From Bacterioplanoides sp965200585 (lineage in GTDB: Bacteria > Pseudomonadota > Gammaproteobacteria > Pseudomonadales > Oceanobacteraceae), in the NCBI RefSeq assembly GCF_965200585.1, contig NZ_OZ241361.1: a stretch of DNA of 64,000 bases; one strand, given 5' to 3'. The notes under the pieces are model-generated. The model was not told the origin of the DNA, made no database searches, and saw nothing but the letters and a program-made list of their open reading frames with translations. Below are positions 25,992 to 34,389 of this stretch, piece after piece (the first letter of the stretch is position 1; every line of letters begins with the position of its first letter). The translations under genes were made by a program, and so were the position numbers.

Positions 25992-27362
25992 ATGAAGAAA
26001 AATAATTGGATCGCGACAAGTGCACTTGCACTGTCTTTGGCAGCATCTTCTGCTATGGGGGCTGTATCAGTTAAAGAAGCCGAGCGTCTGAAAGGGGAAC
26101 TGACGCCAATGGGCGCAGAACGCGCTGGCAATAAAACCGGTGATATTCCAGCCTGGCGTGGTGGTCTGAGTTTACCGCCAGCCGGTTATTCCGAAGTTGG
26201 CCAGCATCACCCTGACCCTTTCTCTGATGATCAGCCATTGTTTGTGATTACCGCTGCTAACATGCAGCAATACGAACAATTCCTGACCGACGGCCAGAAA
26301 GGCTTATTCAAAACCTATCCGGATACCTTCCGGATGCCGATCTATAAAACCCGTCGTACCGCGGCCGCACCTGAGTGGGTATACGACAATATCTACAAAA
26401 ATGCCTTACGGGCTGAGCTGGCTGAAAATGGTAACGGTTTATTGTATGCCTATGGTGGTATCCCGTTCCCGATTGCCAAAAATGGCTTAGAAGCTATCTG
26501 GAATCACATTACCCGCTGGCGGGGAGTGTACCTGTCACGTCGTTCGTCAGAAGTGGCAGTACATACCGATGGTGATTATTCACTGGTAACCGTGCAGCAG
26601 AACGTTGAATTTAACTACTATCGCCCGGATCGCACTGTCGATGATCTGGATAATATTCTGTTTTATTACCAGTCACTGACCAAAGCGCCAGCACGACTGG
26701 CGGGTGGCGCTGTATTAGTGCATGAAACCCTCAATCAGGTTGACGAAGCACGTCAGTCCTGGGGTTATAATGCCGGTCAGCGCCGTGTTCGCCGGGCACC
26801 GAACCTGGCATACGATACTCCGATTGCCGCTGCTGATGGCCTGCGTTATGCCGATGATACCGATATGTATAACGGCTCACCGGATCGCTATAACTGGAAA
26901 TTGGTGGGCAAAAAAGAAATCTATATTCCCTATAACAATTATAAGCTGAGCTCAAATCAAGCCAAATACGACGATGTGCTGCAGCCGGGGCATATCAACC
27001 CGGATTACACACGTTATGAAAAACACCGGGTATGGGTGGTTGAGGCAACGTTAAAAGACGGTGTGCGTCATGTATATCATAAGCGTCGTTTCTTTCTGGA
27101 TGAAGATACCTGGGGAGCAGTGGCCATTGATCAATACGATGCCGCTGGAGATTTATGGCGCGTCAGTCTGGCGTACCTGAAAACCTATTATGAATTACCG
27201 GTGACCTGGACCACGCTGGATGTTTTCCATGATCTGAAAGCAAAACGCTATCACGTTCAGGGAATGGACAGCGAAGAGAAAGCAACTATTGATTTCAGCC
27301 AGAAGCCACCGGGTGAGCGTTATTTCACGCCGTCGGAGTTGCGCCGACGAGGTCGACGTTAA
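25992..27362 (+). CDS. DUF1329 family outer-envelope protein
   Basis: 456 residues with a signal peptide (about 1-23, ending AMG-A). AERLKGELTPMGAERAGNKTGDIPAWRGGL is the conserved start of DUF1329, followed by the WRDPDR-type and RRAPNLAYDTP blocks. DUF1329 proteins have a LolB-like fold by family knowledge and are usually encoded with DUF1302, Ycf48-like and RND/MMPL proteins. Here Ycf48 and RND genes follow but DUF1302 is missing from the window. Probably periplasmic or outer-membrane associated, handling a lipid or hydrophobic compound. A terminator separates it from the next gene. Confidence 0.88.
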   Translation: MKKNNWIATSALALSLAASSAMGAVSVKEAERLKGELTPMGAERAGNKTGDIPAWRGGLSLPPAGYSEVGQHHPDPFSDDQPLFVITAANMQQYEQFLTDGQKGLFKTYPDTFRMPIYKTRRTAAAPEWVYDNIYKNALRAELAENGNGLLYAYGGIPFPIAKNGLEAIWNHITRWRGVYLSRRSSEVAVHTDGDYSLVTVQQNVEFNYYRPDRTVDDLDNILFYYQSLTKAPARLAGGAVLVHETLNQVDEARQSWGYNAGQRRVRRAPNLAYDTPIAAADGLRYADDTDMYNGSPDRYNWKLVGKKEIYIPYNNYKLSSNQAKYDDVLQPGHINPDYTRYEKHRVWVVEATLKDGVRHVYHKRRFFLDEDTWGAVAIDQYDAAGDLWRVSLAYLKTYYELPVTWTTLDVFHDLKAKRYHVQGMDSEEKATIDFSQKPPGERYFTPSELRRRGRR

Positions 27363-27372
27363 TTTGGGTGAT

Positions 27373-27403
27373 AAAAACGGATGGCAATAAGCCATCCGTT
27401 TTT
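27373..27403 (+). terminator. Rho-independent terminator
   Basis: A 13-bp perfect stem (27373-27385 with 27391-27403), ACGGATGGC/GCCATCCGT, with T-run. Ends the DUF1329 gene, so the Ycf48 and RND genes behind it need their own promoter in the 130 bases that follow. Confidence 0.92.
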
Positions 27404-27541
27404 ATATAAGATGCGCTTCAGGGGAGGCTGTTACAGCACGGTGATGTGTTAACATTTTGTAACATGCTGAAGTTAGTCATTAACAAATGTGTCGGCTAGA
27501 CTAGCCGCCTTCCGACATTAGTATAAAAAACGGAGCTACTT

Positions 27542-28753
27542 ATGTTATTTAGTTTGGGACGACCACAATCAGGCGTAAAAGCTGGTGGCTTCGCCGCTAC
27601 TCGCCGGATGCTGGTTATTCTGACCCTGTTTATTGCCCAGTTTGCTCAGGCTGGCTGGCAAGACCCGCTTGAAACACCTTCGGCATCCACTGCCAAAGCG
27701 CATCAGACTCTATTGCTGGATATTACCCGTGCCGGTGATCGCTTAGTAGCGGTTGGTAGTCATGGTCATGTGATTTATTCCGATGACAATGGCAGCAGCT
27801 GGAATCAGGGTAAAGTGCCGGTCAGTGTAACGCTGACGGCGGTGTATTTTGCATCTCCTGAAGCCGGTTGGGCAGTTGGCCACGATGGCGTGATTCTGGT
27901 AACAAAAGACGGCGGCCAAAACTGGAGTCGTGAGTTTGATGGTTACAAGGCCAACAAAGCCATTGTGATTGCGGCTAAAGAAAAAGAAGACGCATTAGCG
28001 GATGCGCTGACACAGGCACAGGCAGCCGCTGATGATGTTGCCATTGAAGAAGCTGAAATGGCGCTTGAGGAAGCTACTTACTCGCGCGAAGACGCTGAAT
28101 ATGATGAAGAAACCGGTTCAACCAAGCCGTTTTTGGATGTGTGGTTCTACGACGCTAAACGTGGTTATGCCATTGGTGCCTACGGTATGTTCTTCTACAC
28201 CGACAATGGCGGCAAAAGCTGGGTTGATGTGTCAGCGCGTATGCCAAACCCAGAGCGTTTACACCTGAACGGTATCTCTCTGGTTGGTAATCGTTCTCTG
28301 GTGGTTGTCGGTGAAATGGGTCTGGTGATGCGTTCTGATGATCTGGGCAAAACCTGGCGCCGTACCCCATCTCCTTATGAAGGTTCTCTGTTTGGCTTAG
28401 TCAATGCTGGTGAGCAGCAATTGCTATTTGGTCTGCGTGGTCACGTATTCAGCTCAGCTGACGGTGGTATCACCTGGAACGAACTGGAGACCGGTAGCGA
28501 ACAGACCTTGTTATCTGGTTATGTTGGCCGTAAAAACACCTTATTAGTCGGCAATGCCGGTTCTGTCATTTTGTTTGATCAGTCATTAAAAAACAGTCGT
28601 ACCTTGATTCTTGCCGGGCGTAAAGCTTCTGCGGCAGCAGTTGAAGCCAGCGATGGTAGTTTTGTCATTGTTGGTGAAGCAGGCGTTCAGCGTCTGAACG
28701 CTAAGGGTGAATTAATGGATCAAAGTATTAGTATGGCTGCGGGAGATTTCTGA
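27542..28753 (+). CDS. Ycf48-like beta-propeller, RND partner
   Basis: 403 residues, GGAG seven bases before the ATG. Long N-terminal signal region (hydrophobic 22-37, ending AQAGW). The body is a propeller of BNR/sialidase-type repeats: YSDDNGSSWNQG, VTKDGGQNWSRE, YTDNGGKSWVDV, RSDDLGKTWRRT, SSADGGITWNEL. Between blades there is an acidic, Ala-rich helical insert (about residues 138-195, AAKEKEDALADALTQAQAA), probably a coiled coil. Family members named after photosystem II factor Ycf48 occur in nonphotosynthetic bacteria beside MMPL/RND genes, as here, and are thought to be periplasmic accessory subunits. Two bases separate it from the RND gene. Confidence 0.86.
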   Translation: MLFSLGRPQSGVKAGGFAATRRMLVILTLFIAQFAQAGWQDPLETPSASTAKAHQTLLLDITRAGDRLVAVGSHGHVIYSDDNGSSWNQGKVPVSVTLTAVYFASPEAGWAVGHDGVILVTKDGGQNWSREFDGYKANKAIVIAAKEKEDALADALTQAQAAADDVAIEEAEMALEEATYSREDAEYDEETGSTKPFLDVWFYDAKRGYAIGAYGMFFYTDNGGKSWVDVSARMPNPERLHLNGISLVGNRSLVVVGEMGLVMRSDDLGKTWRRTPSPYEGSLFGLVNAGEQQLLFGLRGHVFSSADGGITWNELETGSEQTLLSGYVGRKNTLLVGNAGSVILFDQSLKNSRTLILAGRKASAAAVEASDGSFVIVGEAGVQRLNAKGELMDQSISMAAGDF

Positions 28754-28755
28754 TC

Positions 28756-31239
28756 ATGTCTGAACAAAAGCATCATTTTTCCTCGGAGCCAGAGCACTTT
28801 ATTCTGTCTCCTGAAACCGAACCTATGCTGGAGCGTTTGTTCTTTAACAATCGCTTCCTGGTATTAATCATTCTGGCAGCGCTGACCGCTGTTTTTGCCT
28901 ATGGCTTAACCAAGGTACGGTTAGATTCCAGTATTGAAAAATACATTCCGCTGAATCATGAGTACATCCAGAACTTCCTGGTGCATAAAGATTCCCTGAA
29001 CAGCGGCGTGGCCAACGTCAAAATTTCTGTCGAAGCCACTGAAGGTGAAATCTTTACCAAGGAATACATGGAAACGTTGAGTAAAATCAACGATGACGTG
29101 TTCTTTGTTCCTGGTGTTGACCGTTCTGCGATGCAGTCTTTATGGACGCCAAACACGCGTTGGACGGAAGTGACTGAAGAAGGCTTCCAGGGCGGCCCGG
29201 TAATCCCGAGTACTTACAGTGGCGACGCTGAAAGTCTTGAAAAGGTTCGTCAGAACGTACTGAAATCCGGTCAGGTTGGTCGCTTGGTGGCGAACGACTT
29301 CCGTTCTTCCATTATTGATGTGCCGCTGATCGAAAAAGATCCGGAAACCGGTGAAAAGCTGAACTACCAGCAGTTCTCTCACGATCTGGAAGAAAAGATC
29401 CGCGCTAAATACGGCAATGATAAGTATCGTATTTATATCACCGGTACCCCGAAAAAACTGGGTGACCTGTTAGATGGTGCGGTGAAGATTGGTTTCTTCT
29501 TCCTGGCAGCGGCAATCGCAACTTTTGTTCTTTTATTCCTGTATTCCCGCTGTATCCGCGGCACCATTGTTCCGATTCTGGCTTCTCTGGTTGCTGTTAT
29601 CTGGCAGTTAGGTGCACTGGCACTGATGGGTTACACCATCGACCTGTACTCAGTACTGGTTCCGTTCCTGGTGTTTGCGATTGGTATCAGTCATGCCGTT
29701 CAGATTATCTCCGGTATTGCGATTGAAGCCGGTAAGGGTGAAAACAAACTGATGGCGGCACGTAAGGCGTTCCGTGGTTTGTATGTTCCGGGCATGTTGG
29801 CACTGTTAAGTGATGGTATGGGCTTCCTGACGCTGTTGTTCATTGATATCGGTGTGATTCAGGAACTGGCAATTGCTGCGTCTGTGGGTGTTGCCATGAT
29901 TATTGTCACCAACCTGATTCTGCTGCCGATTGTGATGTCTTACATTGGTATCAGCCAGAGCGGTATTCGTCACGCTGAGAAAACTGAAAAGTCTGAGCCT
30001 AAATTATGGAAAGTCTTGTCTCACTTTGCTTCCGCTAAAGTGGCACCTTTCCCGATTGCTATTGCTATTGCGATGGCTATTGGTGGTTACTTCGTCAGTC
30101 AGGATCTGAAAATCGGTGACCTGGATAAAGGTGCGCCGGAGCTGCGTGCAGACTCCCGTTACAACCTGGATAACGACTTTATGGTTAGCAACTACTCAAC
30201 CAGCTCAGATTTACTGGTTGTGATGGTTGAGACGGCTAAAGAGCAGTGTAACGCTTATAAAGTAATGGACGCCGTTGACCGCTTTATGTGGCATATGGAA
30301 AACGTTCCGGGCGTGCAATCAACCACGTCTCTGGTGACCGTTTCCAAGCTGGTGACCAAAGCGATGAACGAAGGCAACCTGAACTGGTCTTCACTGTCAC
30401 GTAACCAAACTATTCTGAATACTTCCATTCAGCGTGCGCCAAGCTCGTTACTGAATGCTGAGTGTTCAATGGCACCCGTAATTGTGTACCTGAATGACCA
30501 TAAAGCTGAAACGCTGGAAACAGCCGTTCAGGCAGTCGAAGCTTTCAAAGCGGATTACGACGACAGTGTGGATCAGAAGTACTTCAGCTACACCATCGAT
30601 CAGATTGATCAGGCCATTGCTGATGGTGAAATTGATTCTGTACCGGTTCGTTTCCAGCTGGCTTCCGGTAATGCTGGTATCGAAGCAGCCACCAACCAGG
30701 TAATTGGTGACGCTCAGAACACCATGCTGATCTTTGTTTACGTGGTGGTGTTTGTGCTGTGTTTCGCAACCTTCCGCTCATTGCCGGCCGTTGCTTGTAT
30801 CATTATTCCACTGGCACTGACTTCTATTCTGAGTCAGGCGCTGATGACCTGGTTAGGCATTGGTGTAAAAGTGGCTACATTGCCGGTGATTGCGCTGGGT
30901 GTGGGTATTGGTGTGGATTACGGTATCTATATCTACAGCCGCTTAGAAGTGATGATTATTGCTGGTAAGTCGCTGCAGGAGTCTTTCCTGGAAACTCTGA
31001 AATCAACGGGTAAGGCGGTGAGCTTCACCGGTGTGACACTGGCGATTGGTGTGGCGACCTGGATTTTCTCTCCGATTAAGTTCCAGGCCGATATGGGTAT
31101 CCTGCTGACCTTTATGTTCCTGTGGAACATGCTGGGTGCACTGGTTCTGTTGCCAGCACTGGCACACTTCCTGTTAAGTCCAGAGCGTATCCGTAAGCGT
31201 CATGCTAATCAGCATGGTGTGGTACCTCCAGCAGGTTAA
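28756..31239 (+). CDS. MMPL/RND family transporter
   Basis: 827 residues with about 12 membrane segments in two sets: one helix near 36-53, a periplasmic loop, a five-helix block about 240-400, a helix near 430, a second loop and a five-helix block near 650-810. The single-subunit size, VLVPFLVFAIGISHAVQIISGIA and VIALGVGIGVDYGIYIYSRLE fit the MMPL/hopanoid-lipid branch of the RND superfamily rather than tripartite drug pumps. Likely moves lipids or other hydrophobic compounds with the Ycf48-like partner two bases upstream and the DUF1329 protein. Cargo unknown. A strong terminator follows. Confidence 0.9.
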   Translation: MSEQKHHFSSEPEHFILSPETEPMLERLFFNNRFLVLIILAALTAVFAYGLTKVRLDSSIEKYIPLNHEYIQNFLVHKDSLNSGVANVKISVEATEGEIFTKEYMETLSKINDDVFFVPGVDRSAMQSLWTPNTRWTEVTEEGFQGGPVIPSTYSGDAESLEKVRQNVLKSGQVGRLVANDFRSSIIDVPLIEKDPETGEKLNYQQFSHDLEEKIRAKYGNDKYRIYITGTPKKLGDLLDGAVKIGFFFLAAAIATFVLLFLYSRCIRGTIVPILASLVAVIWQLGALALMGYTIDLYSVLVPFLVFAIGISHAVQIISGIAIEAGKGENKLMAARKAFRGLYVPGMLALLSDGMGFLTLLFIDIGVIQELAIAASVGVAMIIVTNLILLPIVMSYIGISQSGIRHAEKTEKSEPKLWKVLSHFASAKVAPFPIAIAIAMAIGGYFVSQDLKIGDLDKGAPELRADSRYNLDNDFMVSNYSTSSDLLVVMVETAKEQCNAYKVMDAVDRFMWHMENVPGVQSTTSLVTVSKLVTKAMNEGNLNWSSLSRNQTILNTSIQRAPSSLLNAECSMAPVIVYLNDHKAETLETAVQAVEAFKADYDDSVDQKYFSYTIDQIDQAIADGEIDSVPVRFQLASGNAGIEAATNQVIGDAQNTMLIFVYVVVFVLCFATFRSLPAVACIIIPLALTSILSQALMTWLGIGVKVATLPVIALGVGIGVDYGIYIYSRLEVMIIAGKSLQESFLETLKSTGKAVSFTGVTLAIGVATWIFSPIKFQADMGILLTFMFLWNMLGALVLLPALAHFLLSPERIRKRHANQHGVVPPAG

Positions 31240-31252
31240 TCGCAAGCTGATC

Positions 31253-31304
31253 AAAAAGCGGTGTTCGCTTGATGCACTAAGCATTAAGATAACACCGCTT
31301 TTTT
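31253..31304 (+). terminator. Rho-independent terminator
   Basis: A 13-bp perfect stem (31253-31265 with 31291-31303), AAAGCGGTGTT against its complement, seven-T run. The 25-base loop holds a second small hairpin (TGATGC/GCATTA). Ends the Ycf48-RND unit. Confidence 0.9.
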
Positions 31305-31343
31305 TATGCCCTGAATTTACTGAATAAACCTCTGAGGAATGGA

Positions 31344-32183
31344 ATGAAAAGTCGTCTAGGTCTGGATGCTGAATTGCCGGTGGTGGATATTGTCAAAGAA
31401 GCCATTGATTTACTGTGGAGTAAGCGCCGCGATGTGATTCAGATGTTTTTGCCCGCTTTGTTATTGCTCTCTGCGATCGACTGGGCGACTCAGCACTTTT
31501 TTGCCGCGGCTGAAAACGAAGAAATGGTCACATTTGAACCGGAGCAACTGATTTTTATGCTCTGTTCTCTGGTCTTAAGTATTTTATTGGCGACAGCCTG
31601 TCACCGTTTTACGTTACTGCCGAAAGAACAATGGAATAAAAACGCGATTCACCGCTTCGGTCGCAATGAATTCAGCTATCTGCTGCGTGGTATTCAGATT
31701 GGTGTGCTGTGCTCAGTGGCCTTTTTTATTCTGATGCTGGGAACGATGGCGCTGGTTGGTGAAGAGCGGGTTTTTGTGGCCGTCGCACTGGCCATTATGG
31801 TGGTTTTATACGTTTGGTCGCGTTTGTCGATCACATTGCCAGAAGTTGCACTGGGTCAGCGTTCTCCGCTGAGTCGCGCTTGGAGTATGAGCCAGGGTAA
31901 TGGCAGTCGGCTGGTTGTGGTGGTTTGGGTGGTGCCTATTGTGATGTCAGCGCCTTTCTGGTTGGCCTTTGCGATTGCCGATTCGATTGGTTTGTTTAAC
32001 TATATTGCGGCATTTGGTGTGTACCTGACGACACTGGTTGGTCTGGTGATGCTGTCGTTATCGTATCAGTTTTTGCAGCACTTTTATGATGAAGGGCAGG
32101 GTGATAAGAACCTGGATGAGAAGCAAGACTACCAGGAGCACACAAGTTCGGACCGTTCTTCTGATGACGGTTTTGATGCCTGA
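31344..32183 (+). CDS. Unknown multi-pass membrane protein
   Basis: 279 residues, GAGG ribosome-binding site. Six or so hydrophobic helices: about 32-48, 66-84, 115-138, 144-160, 190-212 and 217-240, in a pattern like the glycerophosphoryl-diester-type/DUF7847 membrane proteins (SRAWSMSQGNGSRL loop before a hydrophobic pair). The C-terminal 35 residues are acidic and disordered (DEGQGDKNLDEKQDYQEH). Function unknown. The last two codons are the first unit of the 13-bp tandem repeat that follows. Confidence 0.7.
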   Translation: MKSRLGLDAELPVVDIVKEAIDLLWSKRRDVIQMFLPALLLLSAIDWATQHFFAAAENEEMVTFEPEQLIFMLCSLVLSILLATACHRFTLLPKEQWNKNAIHRFGRNEFSYLLRGIQIGVLCSVAFFILMLGTMALVGEERVFVAVALAIMVVLYVWSRLSITLPEVALGQRSPLSRAWSMSQGNGSRLVVVVWVVPIVMSAPFWLAFAIADSIGLFNYIAAFGVYLTTLVGLVMLSLSYQFLQHFYDEGQGDKNLDEKQDYQEHTSSDRSSDDGFDA

Positions 32184-32306
32184 GCCTGGTGCCTGAGTTT
32201 GGTGCCTGAGTTTGGTGCCTGAGTTTGGTGCCTGAGTTTGGTGCCTGAGTTTGGTGCCTGAGTTTGGTGCCTGAGTTTGGTGCCTGAGTTTGATGCCTGA
32301 GCTTGG
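32177..32306 (+). repeat. 13-bp tandem repeat (minisatellite), ten units
   Basis: Ten head-to-tail units of TGCCTGAGTTTGG. Units 2-8 (32190-32280) are identical; unit 1 has GCC for GTT, unit 9 ends in A and unit 10 has C at position 9, so divergence is at the edges, as expected when copies are added by slippage in the middle. It starts inside the stop region of the membrane protein gene and ends 48 bases before the AraC gene. Each unit contains TGA and 13 is not a multiple of 3, so it does not code on this strand. Confidence 0.97.
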
Positions 32307-32354
32307 TGTTGATGCTTGGGCTTGGGGTTAGGCTTAAAATGAAGAGCATTAATT

Positions 32355-33380
32355 ATGAAGCTGGGTGATGTCTCGGTTGCCATTGTTGAGGTGATGGGCC
32401 GAGCAGTGGAATCACTGGGAGGTAGTCCGGCAGCGCAGTTTGATCAATACCAGCTTGATGAAGTGAAGTTGAATTCACCCGATGCGCGCATCAGCATTCC
32501 CCGCTTTATGCGGCTGGGCCACGCCTGTATTGAGGCGCATCAGGTGCCTTGGTTGGGTCTCGAAATGGGCCGCCTGACATCGCCCGGAACGCTGGGGTTG
32601 GCGGGGTTGGTAGCGCAGACGGCTCCGGATATCAAAACGGCGTGTGCTGCCATTACCGAGTTCGAGTTGTTATCTAGCTTTAATGCCCGTGGGCGTTCGC
32701 AGTTCTTTCTTGAAGGCGGTCAGGGTGTTGCCAACTTTTATTCAATCAGTCCATACAATGAGTACAACCTGTTTGTTGTGGATTCGGTGTTGGCCGGTTG
32801 GGCTTGCATGCTGGAGTGGTTATCCGGACGTCGGGATTTATTGCAGCGAGTGGAGTTTGAATTTGATGCGCCGGACTATGTTGAACGCTATTCGCAATAT
32901 TTCGATTGTGATGTTCAGTTTGGCGCAGAGCGTAATGCCGTTGTGATCCACGATTGGGCGCTGTCACTGCCGTTGGTGCATCGTTGTGCATCAACCTATC
33001 ATGGCTTAAAACAATTGGCAGAGCGTGAATTGGAGCGTGTTCGCTTAGGGTTGAGTTTCCGGGAAGTGATCGAGCGGGCAATAGGCCCCTTGCTCAAAGG
33101 AAAAACGCCAACCCTGGAAGATGTGAGTCAGCGCCTCAATATGCCTCCCTGGACTATTCGCCGACGGCTCACGGGAGAGGGTATCAGCTTTCAGCAGGTG
33201 ATGAATGATACCCGGCGTGACCTGGCGGTCAGTTATGTGCGGGATACGTCGTTAACGCTGGGAGAGATTGCCTATTTGCTGGGATTTGGCTCAACGGCGG
33301 CGTTTCAGCGGGCCTTTAAACGATGGACCGGGCAGGCGCCCGGTCGTTTCAGAGAAGTTTTCCGGAATCGCAGTCATTGA
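32355..33380 (+). CDS. AraC-family regulator
   Basis: 341 residues, typical OruR/MmsR-type layout: arabinose-binding-like domain (about 1-210, with LGLEMGRLTSPGTLGLAGLVAQTA and LSSFNARGRSQFFLEGG), linker, and two HTH motifs (TLEDVSQRLNMPPWTIRRRL and TLGEIAYLLGFGSTAAFQRAFKRWTGQAPGRFRE). The ribosome-binding site is weak. The minisatellite sits in its leader or promoter region, so copy number could change its expression. Targets unknown; the membrane protein gene ahead is a candidate. It is the third such regulator in the window. Confidence 0.88.
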   Translation: MKLGDVSVAIVEVMGRAVESLGGSPAAQFDQYQLDEVKLNSPDARISIPRFMRLGHACIEAHQVPWLGLEMGRLTSPGTLGLAGLVAQTAPDIKTACAAITEFELLSSFNARGRSQFFLEGGQGVANFYSISPYNEYNLFVVDSVLAGWACMLEWLSGRRDLLQRVEFEFDAPDYVERYSQYFDCDVQFGAERNAVVIHDWALSLPLVHRCASTYHGLKQLAERELERVRLGLSFREVIERAIGPLLKGKTPTLEDVSQRLNMPPWTIRRRLTGEGISFQQVMNDTRRDLAVSYVRDTSLTLGEIAYLLGFGSTAAFQRAFKRWTGQAPGRFREVFRNRSH

Positions 33381-33393
33381 TACGCGATTCCGG
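33362..33393. terminator. Hairpin between convergent genes
   Basis: A perfect 10-bp inverted repeat CCGGAATCGC/GCGATTCCGG (33362-33371 with 33384-33393) overlapping the end of the AraC gene and facing the small acidic ORF. No clear T-run on either strand, so terminator or structure only. Confidence 0.45.
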
Positions 33394-33403
33394 TTTGGCT
33401 GGG

Positions 33404-33484
33404 TTACAGCTCAACTGCGTCGTCGATGTCGTCTTCGTAATCGTCGTATGCGACATCCAGCAGATCTTCAATATAATCAGACAT
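33404..33484 (-). CDS. Acidic 26-residue small protein
   Basis: A 26-codon ORF too short for ordinary gene callers: MSDYIEDLLD followed by VAYDDYEDDIDDAVEL. An ideal AAGGAGG ribosome-binding site lies five bases before the ATG, and about 107 bases upstream of the start codon is a good sigma70 promoter, so it is very likely expressed. The product is extremely acidic (10 Asp, 3 Glu and no Lys or Arg by my count) and probably forms an amphipathic helix (YIEDLLDVAYDDY). No signal peptide or membrane span. Function unknown; an adaptor or inhibitor binding a basic partner is possible. Confidence 0.6.
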   Translation of the reverse strand: MSDYIEDLLDVAYDDYEDDIDDAVEL

Positions 33485-33590
33485 AATGTCCTCCTTCTTT
33501 TCCTCAGTATCTTGCAGTTCAGTCTCCGTTTCTGAACTTCTGACAATGGTTTGTCATACTTAACAAAGCATCACTTATGCCAGTTTGCTA

Positions 33591-33618
33591 ATCATAACGA
33601 ATTTGACTTGTTGGTCAA
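33591..33618 (-). promoter_or_regulatory. Sigma70 promoter of the small acidic protein gene
   Basis: On the minus strand TTGACC (33613-33618) is followed after 16 bases by TATGAT (33591-33596), near consensus. The resulting leader is roughly 100 bases. The -35 lies inside the small palindrome TTGTTG-GT-CAACAA (33609-33622), a possible operator. Confidence 0.55.
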
Positions 33619-33768
33619 CAAAGTGAATCTGATCAGAATCCATTGATTGCACAAACCGGATCGAAAAAACAATAACGTAAGTAGATGAACAGCAGATGAC
33701 AAATATCGAATCAACAGAAGAAATCTGGATTTGAATTTAAGAAATGATAATAGGATATAGATAAGAAA

Positions 33769-33845
33769 TGGCGGACTGGACGGGACTCGAACCCGCGACC
33801 CCCGGCGTGACAGGCCGGTATTCTAACCAACTGAACTACCAGTCC
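33769..33845 (-). tRNA. tRNA-Asp(GTC)
   Basis: 77 bases including an encoded CCA. Reads GGACTGG acceptor, D-arm AGTTCAG, anticodon GTC in CCTGTCACG, TTCGAGTC T-loop. Last gene of the minus-strand tRNA operon. Confidence 0.97.
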
Positions 33846-33879
33846 GCATAAGTCACATTATTTAACCACTTTGAGGTAG

Positions 33880-33955
33880 TGGTGGGTGATGACGGGATCG
33901 AACCGCCGACCCTCTGCTTGTAAGGCAGATGCTCTCCCAGCTGAGCTAATCACCC
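33880..33955 (-). tRNA. tRNA-Val(TAC)
   Basis: 76 bases including an encoded CCA. GGGTGAT acceptor, D-loop AGCTCAGCTGGG, anticodon TAC in CCTTACAAG, TTCGATCC T-loop. Identical to the other two tRNA-Val genes here as far as I can compare. Confidence 0.97.
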
Positions 33956-33978
33956 AAAAGTTTTACATCTCTGAGAAG

Positions 33979-33996
33979 ATGGCGTACTGGATTGGG
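33979..33996 (-). pseudogene. Possible tRNA-Asp 3'-end relic
   Basis: The spacer between the first Val and second Asp gene contains GATGGCGTACTGGATTGGG, which copies the 3' end of the tRNA-Asp genes (GATGGCGGACTGGACGGG) with a substitution and a small insertion; the flanking GAGAAGAT also matches. The remaining tRNA body is gone. This suggests a decayed extra tRNA-Asp copy. Confidence 0.45.
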
Positions 33997-34062
33997 CGGC
34001 ATTCCGAGGACTCGCCGTGAGCCAATATAGTTCGCAATATAATTTTACTTCTTATAAGAAGA

Positions 34063-34139
34063 TGGCGGACTGGACGGGACTCGAACCCGCGACCCCCGGC
34101 GTGACAGGCCGGTATTCTAACCAACTGAACTACCAGTCC
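34063..34139 (-). tRNA. tRNA-Asp(GTC)
   Basis: 77 bases with encoded CCA, same sequence as the neighbouring Asp copies. The 34-base spacer downstream of it in plus coordinates (34140-34173) differs from the one at 33846-33879 at only two bases, showing tandem duplication of a Val-Asp unit 294 bases long. Confidence 0.97.
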
Positions 34140-34173
34140 GCATAAGTCACAATGTTTAACCACTTTGAGGTAG

Positions 34174-34249
34174 TGGTGGGTGATGACGGGATCGAACCGC
34201 CGACCCTCTGCTTGTAAGGCAGATGCTCTCCCAGCTGAGCTAATCACCC
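34174..34249 (-). tRNA. tRNA-Val(TAC)
   Basis: 76 bases with encoded CCA, anticodon TAC. Lies exactly 294 bases from the first Val copy, the same step as between the first two Asp copies. Confidence 0.97.
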
Positions 34250-34266
34250 ATTTTGATTTAAGAAAA

Positions 34267-34343
34267 TGGCGGACTGGACGGGACTCGAACCCGCGACCCC
34301 CGGCGTGACAGGCCGGTATTCTAACCAACTGAACTACCAGTCC
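34267..34343 (-). tRNA. tRNA-Asp(GTC)
   Basis: 77 bases with encoded CCA, anticodon GTC. Its upstream spacer differs from the duplicated one, so the third Val-Asp unit is an older or independent copy. Confidence 0.97.
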
Positions 34344-34389
34344 ACTTCCTAAATCGCTCGTTTTTACGGTAACAATTACTCAAAGTAAT

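Noticed and set aside
31996..32383. Minus-strand frames with a repeating GTKLRHQTQAPNS peptide
   Set aside because: They come from the 13-bp tandem repeat, whose three-unit period of 39 bases keeps a frame open; no ribosome-binding site and they overlap real genes.
33963..34328. 121-residue open frame across the tRNA array
   Set aside because: It is read through the tRNA genes (translated tRNA-Val and tRNA-Asp produce repeated peptides such as ACHAGGRGFESRPVRH), a well-known false gene type.
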